A stretch of 64,000 nucleotides of DNA from Moraxellaceae bacterium (GTDB lineage Bacteria; Pseudomonadota; Gammaproteobacteria; Pseudomonadales; Moraxellaceae): contig JAUXVU010000023.1 in NCBI GenBank assembly GCA_030680295.1, positions 1,021,678-1,085,677 on the forward strand, in the 5' to 3' direction. The position numbers and the translations under genes were made by a program. Below are positions 32,850-42,692 of this stretch, one piece after another. The notes beneath the pieces are model-generated. The model did not search any database. It was given only the letters and a program-made list of their open reading frames with translations, and was not told the origin of the DNA. The first letter of the stretch is position 1; the number at the start of each line of letters is the position of its first letter.

Positions 32850-33884
32850 ATGCGATTGACTCAAAAGAATTTAGGCCTAGCTGTTGTAGCTGCCGCCGCC
32901 ATTGGCTTCAGCACTACTGCCGCTGCACGTGATACCGTTCAAATTGCGGGTTCATCAACCGTTCTGCCATTCGCCAGCATTGTTGCTGAAGAGTTCGGCA
33001 GCACGTTATCTCAATTTAAAACACCAGTTGTTGGCTCTGGTGGTTCTAGTGGTGGTTTGCGCCAGTTCTGCCAAGGCGTTGGTTTAAACACGATCGATAT
33101 CGCCAACTCTTCACGTTCTATTCGTCCTGCTGAAGTTGAGTCATGCAACAAAGCTGGCGTAAAAAAGGTTCAAGAAGTGAAATTTGGTTATGACGGCATT
33201 GTATTTGCTTCTCGTGCTAAAGGCCCAGAGTTCAAACTGAAGCCAGAACATGTTTTCAAAGCATTTGCTGCGCAATTACCAGTGAATGGCAAAATGGTGG
33301 CTAACCCAAACACTAATTGGTCACAAATTGACAAGTCATTGCCAAATCAGGCCATTTTGTTAGTTGTACCTGCGTCAAACCACGGCACACGCGAAGTGTT
33401 TGAAGAAAAAGTAATTCATCTTGGTTGCGAAACTATTGCTGAATTTAAAGCAATGCCAAAAGATGACAAGGCTAAAGCTTGTAATGCCATGCGTACCGAT
33501 GGTCGTGTAGTTGAAATTGCTGGTGACTACACAGAGACGTTGGCCCGTTTACAGGCTCAAACTAACGCTGTTGGTGTCTTTGGTCTGAGCTTCTATGATC
33601 AAAACCGTGACCGCCTGCGTGTTGCAACAATGAACGGTATTGTGCCTTCATTAGAGACCATCGCTTCAGGTCAGTACCCAGTATCACGCCCATTGTTCTT
33701 CTATGTTAAGGGTGAACACCTTGGTGTAGTGCCAGGCATTACTCAGTATGTTGAGTTCTTCTTGAACAAGCGTATTTCTGGCCCACGTAGCCCATTGGAA
33801 GAAGCTGGTCTGATTCCTCTGCCTGAGAAAGAGCGCGTACAAGCGTTGGCAGATTTCCGTGCAGGTAAAGTAGTATCCAACTAA
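32850..33884 (+). CDS. pstS: Periplasmic phosphate-binding protein PstS
   Basis: PstS captures inorganic phosphate for the PstCAB transporter. The ATG at 32850 gives a standard signal peptide (RLTQKNLGLAVVAAAAIGF then TTAAARD) and has a good SD (GAGGAAAG); an in-frame start 96 bases upstream would add an unrelated leader lying right after the Pho box. The mature protein opens with VQIAGSSTVLPFA, whose SST loop binds phosphate, and contains the SGGSSGG loop and the NHGTREVFEE block of long Pseudomonas-type PstS proteins. Length 344. A hairpin separates it from pstC, allowing higher expression of the binding protein. Confidence 0.95.
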   Translation: MRLTQKNLGLAVVAAAAIGFSTTAAARDTVQIAGSSTVLPFASIVAEEFGSTLSQFKTPVVGSGGSSGGLRQFCQGVGLNTIDIANSSRSIRPAEVESCNKAGVKKVQEVKFGYDGIVFASRAKGPEFKLKPEHVFKAFAAQLPVNGKMVANPNTNWSQIDKSLPNQAILLVVPASNHGTREVFEEKVIHLGCETIAEFKAMPKDDKAKACNAMRTDGRVVEIAGDYTETLARLQAQTNAVGVFGLSFYDQNRDRLRVATMNGIVPSLETIASGQYPVSRPLFFYVKGEHLGVVPGITQYVEFFLNKRISGPRSPLEEAGLIPLPEKERVQALADFRAGKVVSN

Positions 33885-33906
33885 TTAGTTGCAGCAGTTG
33901 AAAGCA

Positions 33907-33931
33907 CAAAGGCGGGCATAGCTCGCCTTTG
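33907..33931 (+). terminator. Hairpin after pstS, partial terminator
   Basis: CAAAGGCGGGC and GCTCGCCTTTG form an eleven-pair stem with one G-U pair around ATA. Only a short T stretch is included at its 3' side, so read-through into pstC is expected. Such a hairpin between pstS and pstC commonly keeps the binding protein in excess. Confidence 0.6.
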
Positions 33932-33977
33932 TTGCCTAAAGCGTTTCACCATGAGCGCGTATTAGTTTGGAGTGGTT

Positions 33978-35354
33978 ATGAGTAATTTAGTTCTCATATT
34001 AGTGTTGTTAACCTTGGTAGGCGTGGCTTATCAATGGGGGCTGAGTCGCAGCAAGCAGCAGCAGTTTAGCGGCGTGCGTATGCACTCACGCCCAACATAT
34101 CACGGTGCTTTAGTTGCAATTTGGTGTGCCGTACCCGCATTTTTAGTGCTTGGCCTTTGGTCGTTATTTGAGTCGACCATTGTCGAGTATCTCGTTCTAT
34201 CATCAATGTCATCAGCTGCAGCGGTGGCTGAGATGACTACACAAGAAAAACTTATCCAAATGCGCCGCTTAGCAGCGATTGCGTCTGGGTTTGGTGTGGA
34301 AGGTTTTGTACAACAGGCTGAAACCGTCGCTGCAGCCCAACTAAACCGCTTAAATGGTATTGCCGGCATGGCAAAAGCTGTGCTGGTTTTGGCCCTTGCG
34401 ATTTTTGGGCTTTTATATGCTAAGTCCCGTTATTCACCGGAGCTAAGGGCACGCAACCACGTTGAACGAGTTGTATCGTTTTTATTGGCACTCTGCTCTG
34501 GTATTGCCATTTTAACCACCATTGGCATTGTGGTTTCCATGGTGGGTGAAACGTTACGCTTTTTTGAGTTTGTTTCACCGATTGATTTTTTCTTCGGAAC
34601 CACCTGGAATCCAGGGTTTAGCACTACCGGCAACTCAAATGGTGACTTTGGTTTACTGCCGCTGCTTTGGGGCACACTGATGATTAGTTTCATCGCTCTT
34701 GCGGTGGCTATTCCAGTAGGCTTAATGACAGCAATTTATTTAGCTGAATATGCGAGCTCTCGTACGCGCTCAATTGTTAAGCCAACGATCGAAGTGTTGG
34801 CAGGTATTCCCACCATTGTTTATGGCGTTTTTGCCATGATGGTTATTGGCCCTTTTTTCTCACAAATGGGCGCCTTAGTGGGTATTGATATTCGTGCGAC
34901 TAGTGCGCTGACGGCCGGTGTGGTCATGGGTATTATGATTATTCCGTTTGTGTCGTCTTTGTCAGACGACATCATTACGCAAGTACCGCGAACCATGCGT
35001 GACGGTTCATTAGGATTAGGTGCCACCAAGTCGGAAACTATTCGCCAAGTTGTGCTGCCAGCCGCATTGCCCGGTATTGTCGGCGCATTTTTGCTGGCTG
35101 CTAGTCGCGCTATTGGTGAAACCATGATTGTGGTGTTAGCCGCTGGTAATAGCCCAGTGTTACATGCTAATCCATTCGAGGCAGTGTCTACCGTTACCGT
35201 CAGCATTGTGAATGCGCTGACGGGTGATAGTGATTTTGCGGGCCCACAATCTTTGGTTGCATTCGCCTTGGGTATCACCTTGTTTGCGATCACATTGGTG
35301 TTAAACGTCATCGCACTTTTTATTGTCCGTCGCTACCGTGAGCAATACGAATGA
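33978..35354 (+). CDS. pstC: Phosphate ABC transporter permease PstC
   Basis: A 458-residue membrane permease, longer than E. coli PstC (319) because of an N-terminal extension with additional hydrophobic segments, as in Pseudomonas-type proteins. The binding-protein-dependent transport domain contains PVGLMTAIYLAEYA, EVLAGIPTIVYGVFA and the ABC-coupling loop DGSLGLGATKSETIRQVVLP. ATG 33978 has GGAG at a proper distance; a GTG six bases upstream is less likely. Its stop overlaps the pstA start (ATGA). Confidence 0.95.
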   Translation: MSNLVLILVLLTLVGVAYQWGLSRSKQQQFSGVRMHSRPTYHGALVAIWCAVPAFLVLGLWSLFESTIVEYLVLSSMSSAAAVAEMTTQEKLIQMRRLAAIASGFGVEGFVQQAETVAAAQLNRLNGIAGMAKAVLVLALAIFGLLYAKSRYSPELRARNHVERVVSFLLALCSGIAILTTIGIVVSMVGETLRFFEFVSPIDFFFGTTWNPGFSTTGNSNGDFGLLPLLWGTLMISFIALAVAIPVGLMTAIYLAEYASSRTRSIVKPTIEVLAGIPTIVYGVFAMMVIGPFFSQMGALVGIDIRATSALTAGVVMGIMIIPFVSSLSDDIITQVPRTMRDGSLGLGATKSETIRQVVLPAALPGIVGAFLLAASRAIGETMIVVLAAGNSPVLHANPFEAVSTVTVSIVNALTGDSDFAGPQSLVAFALGITLFAITLVLNVIALFIVRRYREQYE

Positions 35355-36724
35355 ACACGACTCCGACTAATACATCAGGCGCTAGCATCAGCACCAAAGC
35401 TGAGCGCTTGGCAACGATCCAAGCCTCGTTACTGCAGAGGCACCGCAAGGAAACTCGTTTTCGCTTAATGGGTCTTTTTTCGGTCAGTTTGGCATTGATT
35501 TTTGTTGTTATCTTATTTGGCAGTATTTTGTCGCGTGGTTTGCCGGCATTTTGGCAGTCAGTGATTACCGTAGAAGTATTTTTTGATCCCGAAATTTTAG
35601 AGATTGAAGAAAAGCCTGAGATTGAGCCAGGTGAGGTGCCTGCAGTTTATCAGGCTCGTCTTGATGCGTGGACAACTGACTTATCGTTTGCAGACTGGAA
35701 TAAATTACTAGAGGCCAGTGTGTTGAATGTCAGCCCAAGCTCAGAGCCTTATGCTCGTGAATTGCGCCGATTATTTACCAGTGGTGAGCGCTTTCGAATG
35801 CGCGACATGGTATTGGCAGAGCCTGAAATCATTGGCCAGCGTCGAGAAATTAGCATGTTGGCAGATGCTAATGTGGATGTGTGGCTGCGCGGTAATGTTG
35901 ACCGTAGCCTGCCAGACTCGCAACAACAAATGGGTCCTGAGTTACGAGCACTAGCTGATAAGTTAAAAGCTGAAGGCATTATTAAACTTAAGTTTAGCAC
36001 TAGCCTTTTTAGCAATCCTGATTCACGTAGCTCGTTGGCATCGGCTGGCTTAGCCGGTGCTATTGTAGGCTCGTTATTCATGATGCTGATTGTGATCTTC
36101 ATTTCTGTTCCGGTCGGTGTTGCCAGTGCGATTTACTTGGAAGAGTTTGCGCCCAAAAATCGCATTACCGACCTTGTTGAAGTCAACATTAATAATCTAG
36201 CCGCTGTGCCCTCGATCGTCTTTGGTTTATTAGGTGCGGCTATTTTTATTAACTGGTTAAATTTGCCAATCTCAGCCCCATTAGTCGGTGGCTTAGTGCT
36301 GAGCTTGATGACATTGCCAACAGTCATCATTACAACCCGGGCTTCCTTGCGTGCTGTGCCTCCCTCAATTCGTCAGGCTGCTTTAGGCATCGGCGCATCG
36401 AAAGTGCAAATGGTGTTTCACCATGTATTACCGTTAGCGATACCTGGAATTCTGACCGGCGCCATTTTAGGTGTCGCTCAGGCTTTAGGTGAAACAGCAC
36501 CGTTGTTGCTGGTCGGCATGAGTGCGTTTGTTGCCAGTATTCCAGCAACTCCGCTAGATCAATCATCGGCTTTGCCGGTTCAGATTTATCTCTGGCAGGC
36601 CAACGAACTGCGCAACTTCTTTGAAGGCAGAACAGCGGCGGCGATTGTGGTGTTGTTGGGCGTTATGTTGATGCTAAATGGCTTTGCAATTTGGCTACGT
36701 AAAAAATTGGAAATTAGGTGGTAA
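35351..36724 (+). CDS. pstA: Phosphate ABC transporter permease PstA
   Basis: A 457-residue permease. After the first membrane helix (about 40-62) it has a large periplasmic insertion up to residue 225 that is absent from the 296-residue E. coli protein but found in Pseudomonas-like homologues. The conserved transport domain shows [34 protein letters not shown] and the coupling loop [20 protein letters not shown]. It is translationally coupled to pstC by a four-base overlap and runs directly into pstB. Confidence 0.95.
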   Translation: MNTTPTNTSGASISTKAERLATIQASLLQRHRKETRFRLMGLFSVSLALIFVVILFGSILSRGLPAFWQSVITVEVFFDPEILEIEEKPEIEPGEVPAVYQARLDAWTTDLSFADWNKLLEASVLNVSPSSEPYARELRRLFTSGERFRMRDMVLAEPEIIGQRREISMLADANVDVWLRGNVDRSLPDSQQQMGPELRALADKLKAEGIIKLKFSTSLFSNPDSRSSLASAGLAGAIVGSLFMMLIVIFISVPVGVASAIYLEEFAPKNRITDLVEVNINNLAAVPSIVFGLLGAAIFINWLNLPISAPLVGGLVLSLMTLPTVIITTRASLRAVPPSIRQAALGIGASKVQMVFHHVLPLAIPGILTGAILGVAQALGETAPLLLVGMSAFVASIPATPLDQSSALPVQIYLWQANELRNFFEGRTAAAIVVLLGVMLMLNGFAIWLRKKLEIRW

Positions 36725-36729
36725 GCAAA

Positions 36730-37587
36730 ATGACTGATCAAGTAGTGGTTCCAAGCAATGTCGACAGCAATAAACCACGCGCAGCGTTTAACGTGGGTCA
36801 TGCCGGTGAGGCTCATCCGGGGCCAGATGCACCTAAGAAAATGACGGCCGAAAACGTCCAAGTTTACTATGGTGAAGCTAGGGCAATTAAAGGCATTAGC
36901 CTAGATATTCGTGAAAACGAAGTTATTGCGTTTATTGGCCCATCAGGCTGTGGCAAGTCGACGTTTCTGCGCTCACTCAATCGTATGAACGACACCATTG
37001 ATGGTTGCCGCGTCACCGGTAAAATTTTACTTGATGACCAAGATATTTATGACCCGTCACTGGATGTGGTGTTGTTGCGTGCCCAAATCGGTATGGTCTT
37101 TCAAAAGCCTAATCCGTTTCCTAAGTCGATTTATGAAAACGTAGCTTATGGCCCCAAATTGCACGGCTTAGCAAAGTCTCGTCATGACCTCGATGAAATT
37201 GTTGAGAATAGCCTACGTAAGGCCGGCCTATGGGAAGAGGTTCGCGATCGTTTGCAGCAGCCTGGTACCGGTCTATCTGGCGGTCAGCAGCAGCGCCTGT
37301 GTATTGCTCGCGCGATTGCGGTTAGTCCTGATGTGATCTTAATGGACGAGCCATGTTCAGCGCTCGACCCGATTGCAACCGCGCGTATTGAAGAGCTAAT
37401 CAATGAGCTGTCAAAGCAATACACCATCGCCATTGTTACCCACTCCATGCAGCAGGCTGCGCGGGTATCGCACCGTACGGCGTATTTCCACTTAGGTGAA
37501 CTGATCGAAATTAATGATACCGAGAAGGTGTTTACTAACCCCGATCATGACTTAACAGAAGCCTATATCACCGGCCGTTTCGGCTGA
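36730..37587 (+). CDS. pstB: Phosphate ABC transporter ATPase PstB
   Basis: The ATP-binding subunit, 285 residues. Walker A is GPSGCGKST, the signature is LSGGQQQR, and Walker B is [13 protein letters not shown]. An N-terminal extension of about 38 residues before the ABC core is longer than in E. coli. ATG 36730 is preferred, with AGGTGG nine bases upstream; GTG 36718, which overlaps the end of pstA, is the alternative. Confidence 0.97.
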   Translation: MTDQVVVPSNVDSNKPRAAFNVGHAGEAHPGPDAPKKMTAENVQVYYGEARAIKGISLDIRENEVIAFIGPSGCGKSTFLRSLNRMNDTIDGCRVTGKILLDDQDIYDPSLDVVLLRAQIGMVFQKPNPFPKSIYENVAYGPKLHGLAKSRHDLDEIVENSLRKAGLWEEVRDRLQQPGTGLSGGQQQRLCIARAIAVSPDVILMDEPCSALDPIATARIEELINELSKQYTIAIVTHSMQQAARVSHRTAYFHLGELIEINDTEKVFTNPDHDLTEAYITGRFG

Positions 37588-37603
37588 TTTGCGAGGAACT
37601 GCA

Positions 37604-38341
37604 ATGAATAAAGATAAATTAACGCAACATATTTCTCAGCAATTTAATATTGATCTCGACAAAGTGCGTACCGACTTTTTGACCATGGGTGGTCTAGTCG
37701 AGCAGCAGTTGGCAGATGCCATGAAAGCGCTGATTGCTGGCAGTATCGATGAGGCCGAGTCGGTCATTCGCAACGATGCCAAAATCAACCAAATGGAGCT
37801 CAGTATTGATGATGAACTGACCCATATTTTAGCTTTGCGCCATCCTGCCGCATCAGACTTACGCTTGGTAGTATCGTTGGGCAAGTCGGTCACCGATCTT
37901 GAGCGTATTGGCGACGAAGCCTACAAGGTTGCCCGTGCTGCAGTGGCGTTAAACCGTGAGGGTGAATCACCACGCGGCTATGCTGAAGCGCGCAGTATTT
38001 CAGCGCGTGTTGCAGAGATGCTGCATAACGTATTAGATGCTTTTGCTCGCTTTGATGCTCATGCTGCTTTTGAAGTCATGAAAGCAGATGCGCCAATTGA
38101 CAGTGAGTACGAGTCAGCCATGCGTGCCCTGATTACTTATATGATGGAAGACCCACGCTCGATTAGCCGTATTTTAAACGTGATGAACGTGCTGCGGTCG
38201 TTAGAGCGTATTGGTGATCACTCACGCAATATTGCCGAGCAGATTATCAATATGGTGTTAGGTATTGAAGCCCGCCACACCGATTATTCGGTGATTGAAG
38301 CTAGTCTTAAGGCAACGCAAAAAGCACCCGCTAGCGAGTAA
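37604..38341 (+). CDS. phoU: Phosphate signalling protein PhoU
   Basis: A 245-residue all-helical protein with two PhoU repeats, carrying the acidic metal-binding patterns (ELSIDDELTHILALRHPAASDLR, then ERIGDHSRNIAE) in equivalent places of each three-helix bundle. PhoU connects the Pst transporter to PhoR and holds the Pho regulon off in high phosphate. ATG 37604 has GAGGA at the right distance. The 3' end overlaps the convergent phoR gene by 11 bases. Confidence 0.96.
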   Translation: MNKDKLTQHISQQFNIDLDKVRTDFLTMGGLVEQQLADAMKALIAGSIDEAESVIRNDAKINQMELSIDDELTHILALRHPAASDLRLVVSLGKSVTDLERIGDEAYKVARAAVALNREGESPRGYAEARSISARVAEMLHNVLDAFARFDAHAAFEVMKADAPIDSEYESAMRALITYMMEDPRSISRILNVMNVLRSLERIGDHSRNIAEQIINMVLGIEARHTDYSVIEASLKATQKAPASE

Positions 38342-39622
38342 TTAGCGAGCGCGGAAAGTGGCAGCTAAACGTAGAGCCCAGCTCAGGCTGGGACTCTATG
38401 GTTAAGTGAGCACTGTGCTGCATCAGAACGTGTTTAACAATCGCCAACCCTAGTCCTGTGCCACCTGTTGCAGAGCTACGTCCTGCATCAACACGATAAA
38501 AGCGCTCTGTCAGTCTTGGAATGTGTGTGGCATCAATGCCAATTCCGCTGTCAGTTACGCTGAACGTAATATCGCCTGACTCGTTACGACCCCAGAAAAT
38601 ATCAACTTTTCCGCCGTCTGGTGTGTATTTAATGGCATTGGTCACAAGGTTGGAAAACGCAGAACGTAAATTACTACTCATGCCCATGATGTGAGTATTC
38701 TCATCAGCATTTAGGTTAATGGTTTGGTGTTTGGGCTCTGCTAATATCTGCGCATCATGAAGCACTTGTTGTAATAGCCTAGGCACATCAACAGGACTAA
38801 GTTTTACCTGAAGGCCTTCATTTTCCAAACTAGACAGCAATAGAAGATCATTAACTAAATTCTTCATGCGCAACGTTTGCCCGTCCATTTGTTGTAACGC
38901 TTTAAGCATGCGTGGGCTCAAGCTGTCGGCTTGCGCTAAAAAAGTTTCTAGGTAACCGCTGAGTACCGTTAACGGTGTTCGTAACTCATGCGACACATTG
39001 GCCACAAAGTCTTTACGCATTTGTTCCAGCTTATGAACGCGGGTGATGTCGTAGACGATCATCAGCTTGTCGTTGTCGCCAAATAACGTAATTTCAAATT
39101 GCAGATGACGACCAGAGTGTTTATGTGAAGGTAACTTGATACCCTCATTAAATGGGCCGTGTTGAAAGTAGCGGATAAACGCAGGCGCTCTAATAATATT
39201 AATGAGTGGTTGCTGCATGTCGCGTGCGCGTAAACCTAATAGCTTACCTGCAGCCGGATTCCACCATTCTAAATTGCCATCTTTATTAATGAGTGCAATG
39301 CCCTCATCCAGCGCTGCAACTGAGGAGCGTGCACGATCAATAATGCCAATGAGGCTCTCTTTTGATCGAAGCTCATTTCGGTATAAATGATGAATAGCAC
39401 TATAAGCTTTTGCCCAAGTACCCATACCATCAGGCACAGGCTTAGAGGTATCTTCAGCCCAGTTTTCTAGTTGCTTAAGCTGACTTAGATGTATGAATAA
39501 GCATGCTAAGGTGCCGGCTAATACGCCCAGCAACACATACTCCAAAAGCCAACCAATGAACGCTCCTAGCAGCATTAACCAAATCGCGTGCTTTAACTCT
39601 CGCTTTGGAATCGGCAGCTTCA
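38331..39622 (-). CDS. phoR: Phosphate regulon sensor kinase PhoR
   Basis: An approximately 430-residue sensor histidine kinase. Two hydrophobic segments (12-30, 31-46) are followed by a PAS domain (SSVAALDEGIALINKDGNLEWWNPAA), the phosphoacceptor H-box NVSHELRTPLTVLSGYLETF with the active histidine, and a GHKL ATPase with N (NLVTNAIKYTPDGGK), DSGIGID and GGTGLGLAIVKH boxes. It has no large periplasmic sensor, as in E. coli PhoR, which senses Pst/PhoU. The start appears to be TTG at 39623-39621, overlapping the phoB stop as TTGA, with an AGGAC-like SD inside phoB. Confidence 0.95.
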
Positions 39623-40333
39623 ACTATTATCGTCCTGGGCTTGTACTTGAGTGGAAAAACGATAACCCGTGCCACGAACGGTTTGAATAAAGCGGTCGTA
39701 GTTATAGGGTTCTAATGCTTTGCGCAGGCGACGAATATGTACGTCAATGGTACGGTCTTCGACATAGACGTTTCCGCCCCACACCTGGTCTAGCATTTGC
39801 GTGCGAGTATACGCCCGCTCGGGGTGGCTCATAAAGAAGGCTAGCAGACGATATTCAGTTGGGCCCATTTCAATCGGCGTGTCTTCTGCAGTGACACGAT
39901 GGCTGACAGGGTCAAGCTTTAAGCCTTCGGCCTCGATGGCTTTTTCTTGATTGAGTGAGCTGGAGCGACGCAAAACTGCTTTGATCCGCGATGCTAATTC
40001 GCGAGTCGAAAACGGCTTGGTGATGTAGTCGTCGGCGCCGGCATCAAGCCCTTGGATTTTGTTGTCTTCTTCGCCACGCGCGGTGAGCATGATGATGGGA
40101 ATTTCACTGGTGTTTTCATCGCGCTTTAAGCGACGTGCCAGCTCAATACCGCTCATGCCCGGTAACATCCAATCCAAAAGGATTAGCGCGGGGCGTTCGT
40201 CGACGACGAGGTGGTGTGCCTGCAGCGCATCTTCGGCCTCAATGCAGTCGTAACCAGCCAGCTCTAGGGCAATGGCAATCATTTCCCGAATAGCGGCTTC
40301 GTCGTCAACAATCAGGATCTTTTCGCTTTTCAT
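39620..40333 (-). CDS. phoB: Phosphate regulon response regulator PhoB
   Basis: A 237-residue OmpR-type regulator. The receiver domain has the acidic pair in [13 protein letters not shown], the phosphoacceptor Asp in [13 protein letters not shown] and the conserved Lys in DDYITKPFS. The winged-helix DNA-binding domain contains [21 protein letters not shown] and the recognition segment [12 protein letters not shown]. It activates pst and other phosphate-starvation genes through Pho boxes. Three copies of CTGTCAT on its own strand lie upstream, suggesting autoregulation. Confidence 0.97.
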   Translation of the reverse strand: MKSEKILIVDDEAAIREMIAIALELAGYDCIEAEDALQAHHLVVDERPALILLDWMLPGMSGIELARRLKRDENTSEIPIIMLTARGEEDNKIQGLDAGADDYITKPFSTRELASRIKAVLRRSSSLNQEKAIEAEGLKLDPVSHRVTAEDTPIEMGPTEYRLLAFFMSHPERAYTRTQMLDQVWGGNVYVEDRTIDVHIRRLRKALEPYNYDRFIQTVRGTGYRFSTQVQAQDDNS

Positions 40334-40334
40334 G

Positions 40335-40390
40335 ATGACAGTGCTCTGTTAATTAAATGACAGTGCTATTACACCTGTATGTCATGACAG
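40335..40390 (-). promoter_or_regulatory. Cluster of Pho-box half-sites upstream of phoB
   Basis: Three exact CTGTCAT copies read toward phoB at 40390-40384, 40363-40357 and 40341-40335. The last two are 22 bases apart, twice the 11-base unit of a Pho box, with a weak TTAACAG between them. The nearest copy ends one base before the phoB start codon. This fits PhoB binding and autoregulation, with the precise promoter not assignable. Confidence 0.65.
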
Positions 40391-40403
40391 AAATATTACG
40401 CTT

Positions 40404-41288
40404 TTATGTCGACAGCATTTGTATCCAGCCGGCTAATAGGGCGACGAATAACCATAAACCTACCCAATGGTTGGCCAAAAAGGCCTGTATGCAGGCTGCT
40501 GGCTGGCGTTCACGGATAATAAAGCCTTGCCAAATAAACTGACCGATGGTTGCAAATAGCCCAACTAACCATGCCCAGCCAAGGCCTAACTGATGTCCAA
40601 CTAAGTACATTGCGCATAAAAATACGAGTTGTAAGAAGGCGATGGCGTGGCGATCAAGGTCACCAAACAGAATGGCGGTGGACTTAACGCCGATTTTTAG
40701 GTCGTCGTCACGGTCGGCCATGGCGTATTGCGTGTCATAGGCCACAGTCCAAGCTAAGTTGGCGCAATACAACAGCCAGCATAGGGCATCGGGTGACTTT
40801 TCTTGTGCCACAAAGGCCATGGGAATTGCCCAAGAAAATGCCGCGCCTAAGACCACCTGTGGCAGGTAGGTGTAGCGCTTCATAAAGGGATATATGACGG
40901 CCAAAGCCACAGCACCTAATGACCACCAAAAGACGGCCAAGGGCAGGAAAAGCAGTAGCGATGCAGCAGCGGCAACCAATAACGCAAATAACACCAGTGC
41001 TTCTTGGCTTTGGATGCGACCCGTGGCGAGTGGGCGTTGTGCTGTACGCTGAACATGGCCGTCTACCTTGCGGTCGGCAAAGTCATTAATGACGCAGCCG
41101 GCACTGCGCATAAGCACTACGCCTAGGGCAAAGATCAGCACAATGCGGGCGCTTGGGTTGCCATCACCCGCAATCCAGACGGCCCACATCGTTGGCCATA
41201 ACAACAGGTAAATGCCAATTGGGCGGTCAAGTCGCATCAAGGTTATGAAGTCTGGTAGGCGTTGTCTTAAAGGAATCGGGCGCGGCAT
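40404..41288 (-). CDS. ubiA: 4-hydroxybenzoate polyprenyltransferase
   Basis: UbiA attaches the polyprenyl side chain to 4-hydroxybenzoate in ubiquinone synthesis. In 294 residues it has about eight to nine membrane helices and the two Asp-rich prenyl diphosphate motifs, INDFADRKVDGHVQRT near residue 66 and the later DTQYAMADRDDD. The N-terminal block RLDRPIGIYLLLWPTMWA is characteristic. It follows ubiC, which makes its aromatic substrate, by eight bases. Confidence 0.98.
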   Translation of the reverse strand: MPRPIPLRQRLPDFITLMRLDRPIGIYLLLWPTMWAVWIAGDGNPSARIVLIFALGVVLMRSAGCVINDFADRKVDGHVQRTAQRPLATGRIQSQEALVLFALLVAAAASLLLFLPLAVFWWSLGAVALAVIYPFMKRYTYLPQVVLGAAFSWAIPMAFVAQEKSPDALCWLLYCANLAWTVAYDTQYAMADRDDDLKIGVKSTAILFGDLDRHAIAFLQLVFLCAMYLVGHQLGLGWAWLVGLFATIGQFIWQGFIIRERQPAACIQAFLANHWVGLWLFVALLAGWIQMLST

Positions 41289-41296
41289 ATTACTCT

Positions 41297-41836
41297 CTAG
41301 GCTTGGGCGCAGTAGGTCAATAATGCGGGCAAAAAGGCTTCGGCGACAAATACCGCGTGTCCGTGTACTTCTAAACGCGAGCGTCGCGCCCAGACACGCC
41401 CGGTGGGGTGATTCAACTGGGCAAACTCGATGCCACGGCGTTTAAGTGCAGGGTGTTTAAACAATACGCTGCCTAATGAACGGTTGCCTAGTCGTGTTAA
41501 GCGCTGGCCTGCAGCATTGAGGCTACGGGCGGGTAGCAGTGATCGTGCATGCACCCAAGGTTGGCCCTGACCAATAAGCTGCACTTCACGAATCCATAAC
41601 AGCCGGTCATGCGGCAAACGTAGCTGTTGGCGTTCGCTCAGGGTGGGTTTGTACCAGCCTTCAAATAAAACCTGCACGCGCAAATCACCCTTGGCGAGTT
41701 GCGTTAGCGCGGTGGTGAGTGAGCCTGGCAATTGCAGCCAGTGCGCGGAAGTGGCATCTGGCAGTGTTTGCAGCTGTTGACGGCTATGCCACCGTTTAGG
41801 TTGTGGCCAGCGGCTGTGACCTTGATGATTGGGCAT
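41297..41836 (-). CDS. ubiC: Chorismate lyase
   Basis: UbiC removes pyruvate from chorismate to give 4-hydroxybenzoate, the first committed step of ubiquinone synthesis. The 179-residue protein shows the family elements WLQLPGSLTTAL, FEGWYKPTLSERQQL, WIREVQLIGQGQPWVHARSL and LGSVLFKHPALKR, with the conserved Arg and Glu residues in those blocks. It is the first gene of the ubiC-ubiA pair. Confidence 0.96.
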   Translation of the reverse strand: MPNHQGHSRWPQPKRWHSRQQLQTLPDATSAHWLQLPGSLTTALTQLAKGDLRVQVLFEGWYKPTLSERQQLRLPHDRLLWIREVQLIGQGQPWVHARSLLPARSLNAAGQRLTRLGNRSLGSVLFKHPALKRRGIEFAQLNHPTGRVWARRSRLEVHGHAVFVAEAFLPALLTYCAQA

Positions 41837-41959
41837 GGCTATAGTCTTAGGCTATTAAAGGAACAGACACATTCAATTTTCAATATATCTTGGCAGACAC
41901 TATTCTAACCTTGTTAGCAGCAGGAAAGCCTGAGCGTATTAATCCATAGGAGATTGAAA

Positions 41960-42430
41960 ATGAAAATTAATGTCACCGTAACAGGTAAAAATCTTGAAGC
42001 GGCGTTTGCTGGTGAGTCCATGGCATTTATGAAGTATAGCTATTTTGCCAAACTGGCACGTGAAATGGGTGATGAAGCCACTGCGCAGGCTTTTGAGGAA
42101 ACTGCCAAGCAAGAAATTCAGCATGCGTTTGGCCATTTGGATTTGTTGTATCCCAAGGCATTATTGAGCCCAGCTAAAATGTTAGAAATTGCGATAGCCG
42201 GTGAAACTTATGAGTACACTGAAATGTATCCTAAGTTCCGTGAAACGGCCGAAGCTGAAAATAACGAAGCGGCTATACGTGAGTTCAGCGAGCAGATCTC
42301 TGAATCGCAAGAACATGCCGAGTGGTTTGCATTAGCATTGAAAAAAGCCGAGAAGCGTTTTGCGGCTTTGGCTAAAGTAGAAGAGCGCCATGCCAACCAC
42401 TACAAGCAGGCATTGGCCGCGACATCTTAA
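41960..42430 (+). CDS. Rubrerythrin-like diiron protein without rubredoxin domain
   Basis: A 156-residue four-helix-bundle protein of the rubrerythrin family. The two diiron motifs are seen in EAAFAGESMAFMKYSYF with ETAKQEIQHAFGHL, and in AGETYEYTEMYPKF with SESQEHAEWFALAL, giving glutamates and histidine for a nonheme diiron site. It ends with the helix EERHANHYKQAL where full rubrerythrins would continue into a C-terminal rubredoxin domain. A separate rubredoxin gene follows 97 bases downstream and could serve as the electron donor. Such proteins reduce hydrogen peroxide. ATG 41960 has the SD AGGAGA. A role in peroxide defence fits the nearby oxyR but is inferred. Confidence 0.9.
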   Translation: MKINVTVTGKNLEAAFAGESMAFMKYSYFAKLAREMGDEATAQAFEETAKQEIQHAFGHLDLLYPKALLSPAKMLEIAIAGETYEYTEMYPKFRETAEAENNEAAIREFSEQISESQEHAEWFALALKKAEKRFAALAKVEERHANHYKQALAATS

Positions 42431-42527
42431 CAGTCTTTGATGTAACATACGCGCGCCTGGATTGCTAAGCCTGTCTTGCGCGCATAGCTAAAATGGCTAT
42501 TTAAACTATCAGCTTAGGGTGAAGAAT

Positions 42528-42692
42528 ATGAAAAAGTGGCAATGCATTGTATGTGGTTTTGTGTATGACGAAGCCGTAGGTATGCCGTGGGACGGTATTG
42601 CTGCCGGTACTTCATGGGATGACATTCCAGCCGATTGGGTTTGCCCAGACTGTGGCGTTGGTAAAGAAGACTTCGAGATGACGGAGATCTAA
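42528..42692 (+). CDS. rubA: Rubredoxin (54 residues)
   Basis: A 54-residue rubredoxin, easy to miss because of its length. The iron ligands are Cys6 and Cys9 in CIVCG and Cys39 and Cys42 in CPDCG. The aromatic core residues Trp4, Tyr13, Trp30 and Trp37 and the [13 protein letters not shown] block are conserved. It carries single electrons in the cytoplasm. The stop codon TAA overlaps the start of the reductase gene by one base. The SD is AGGGTGAAG. The symbol follows the Pseudomonas homologue. Confidence 0.95.
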   Translation: MKKWQCIVCGFVYDEAVGMPWDGIAAGTSWDDIPADWVCPDCGVGKEDFEMTEI

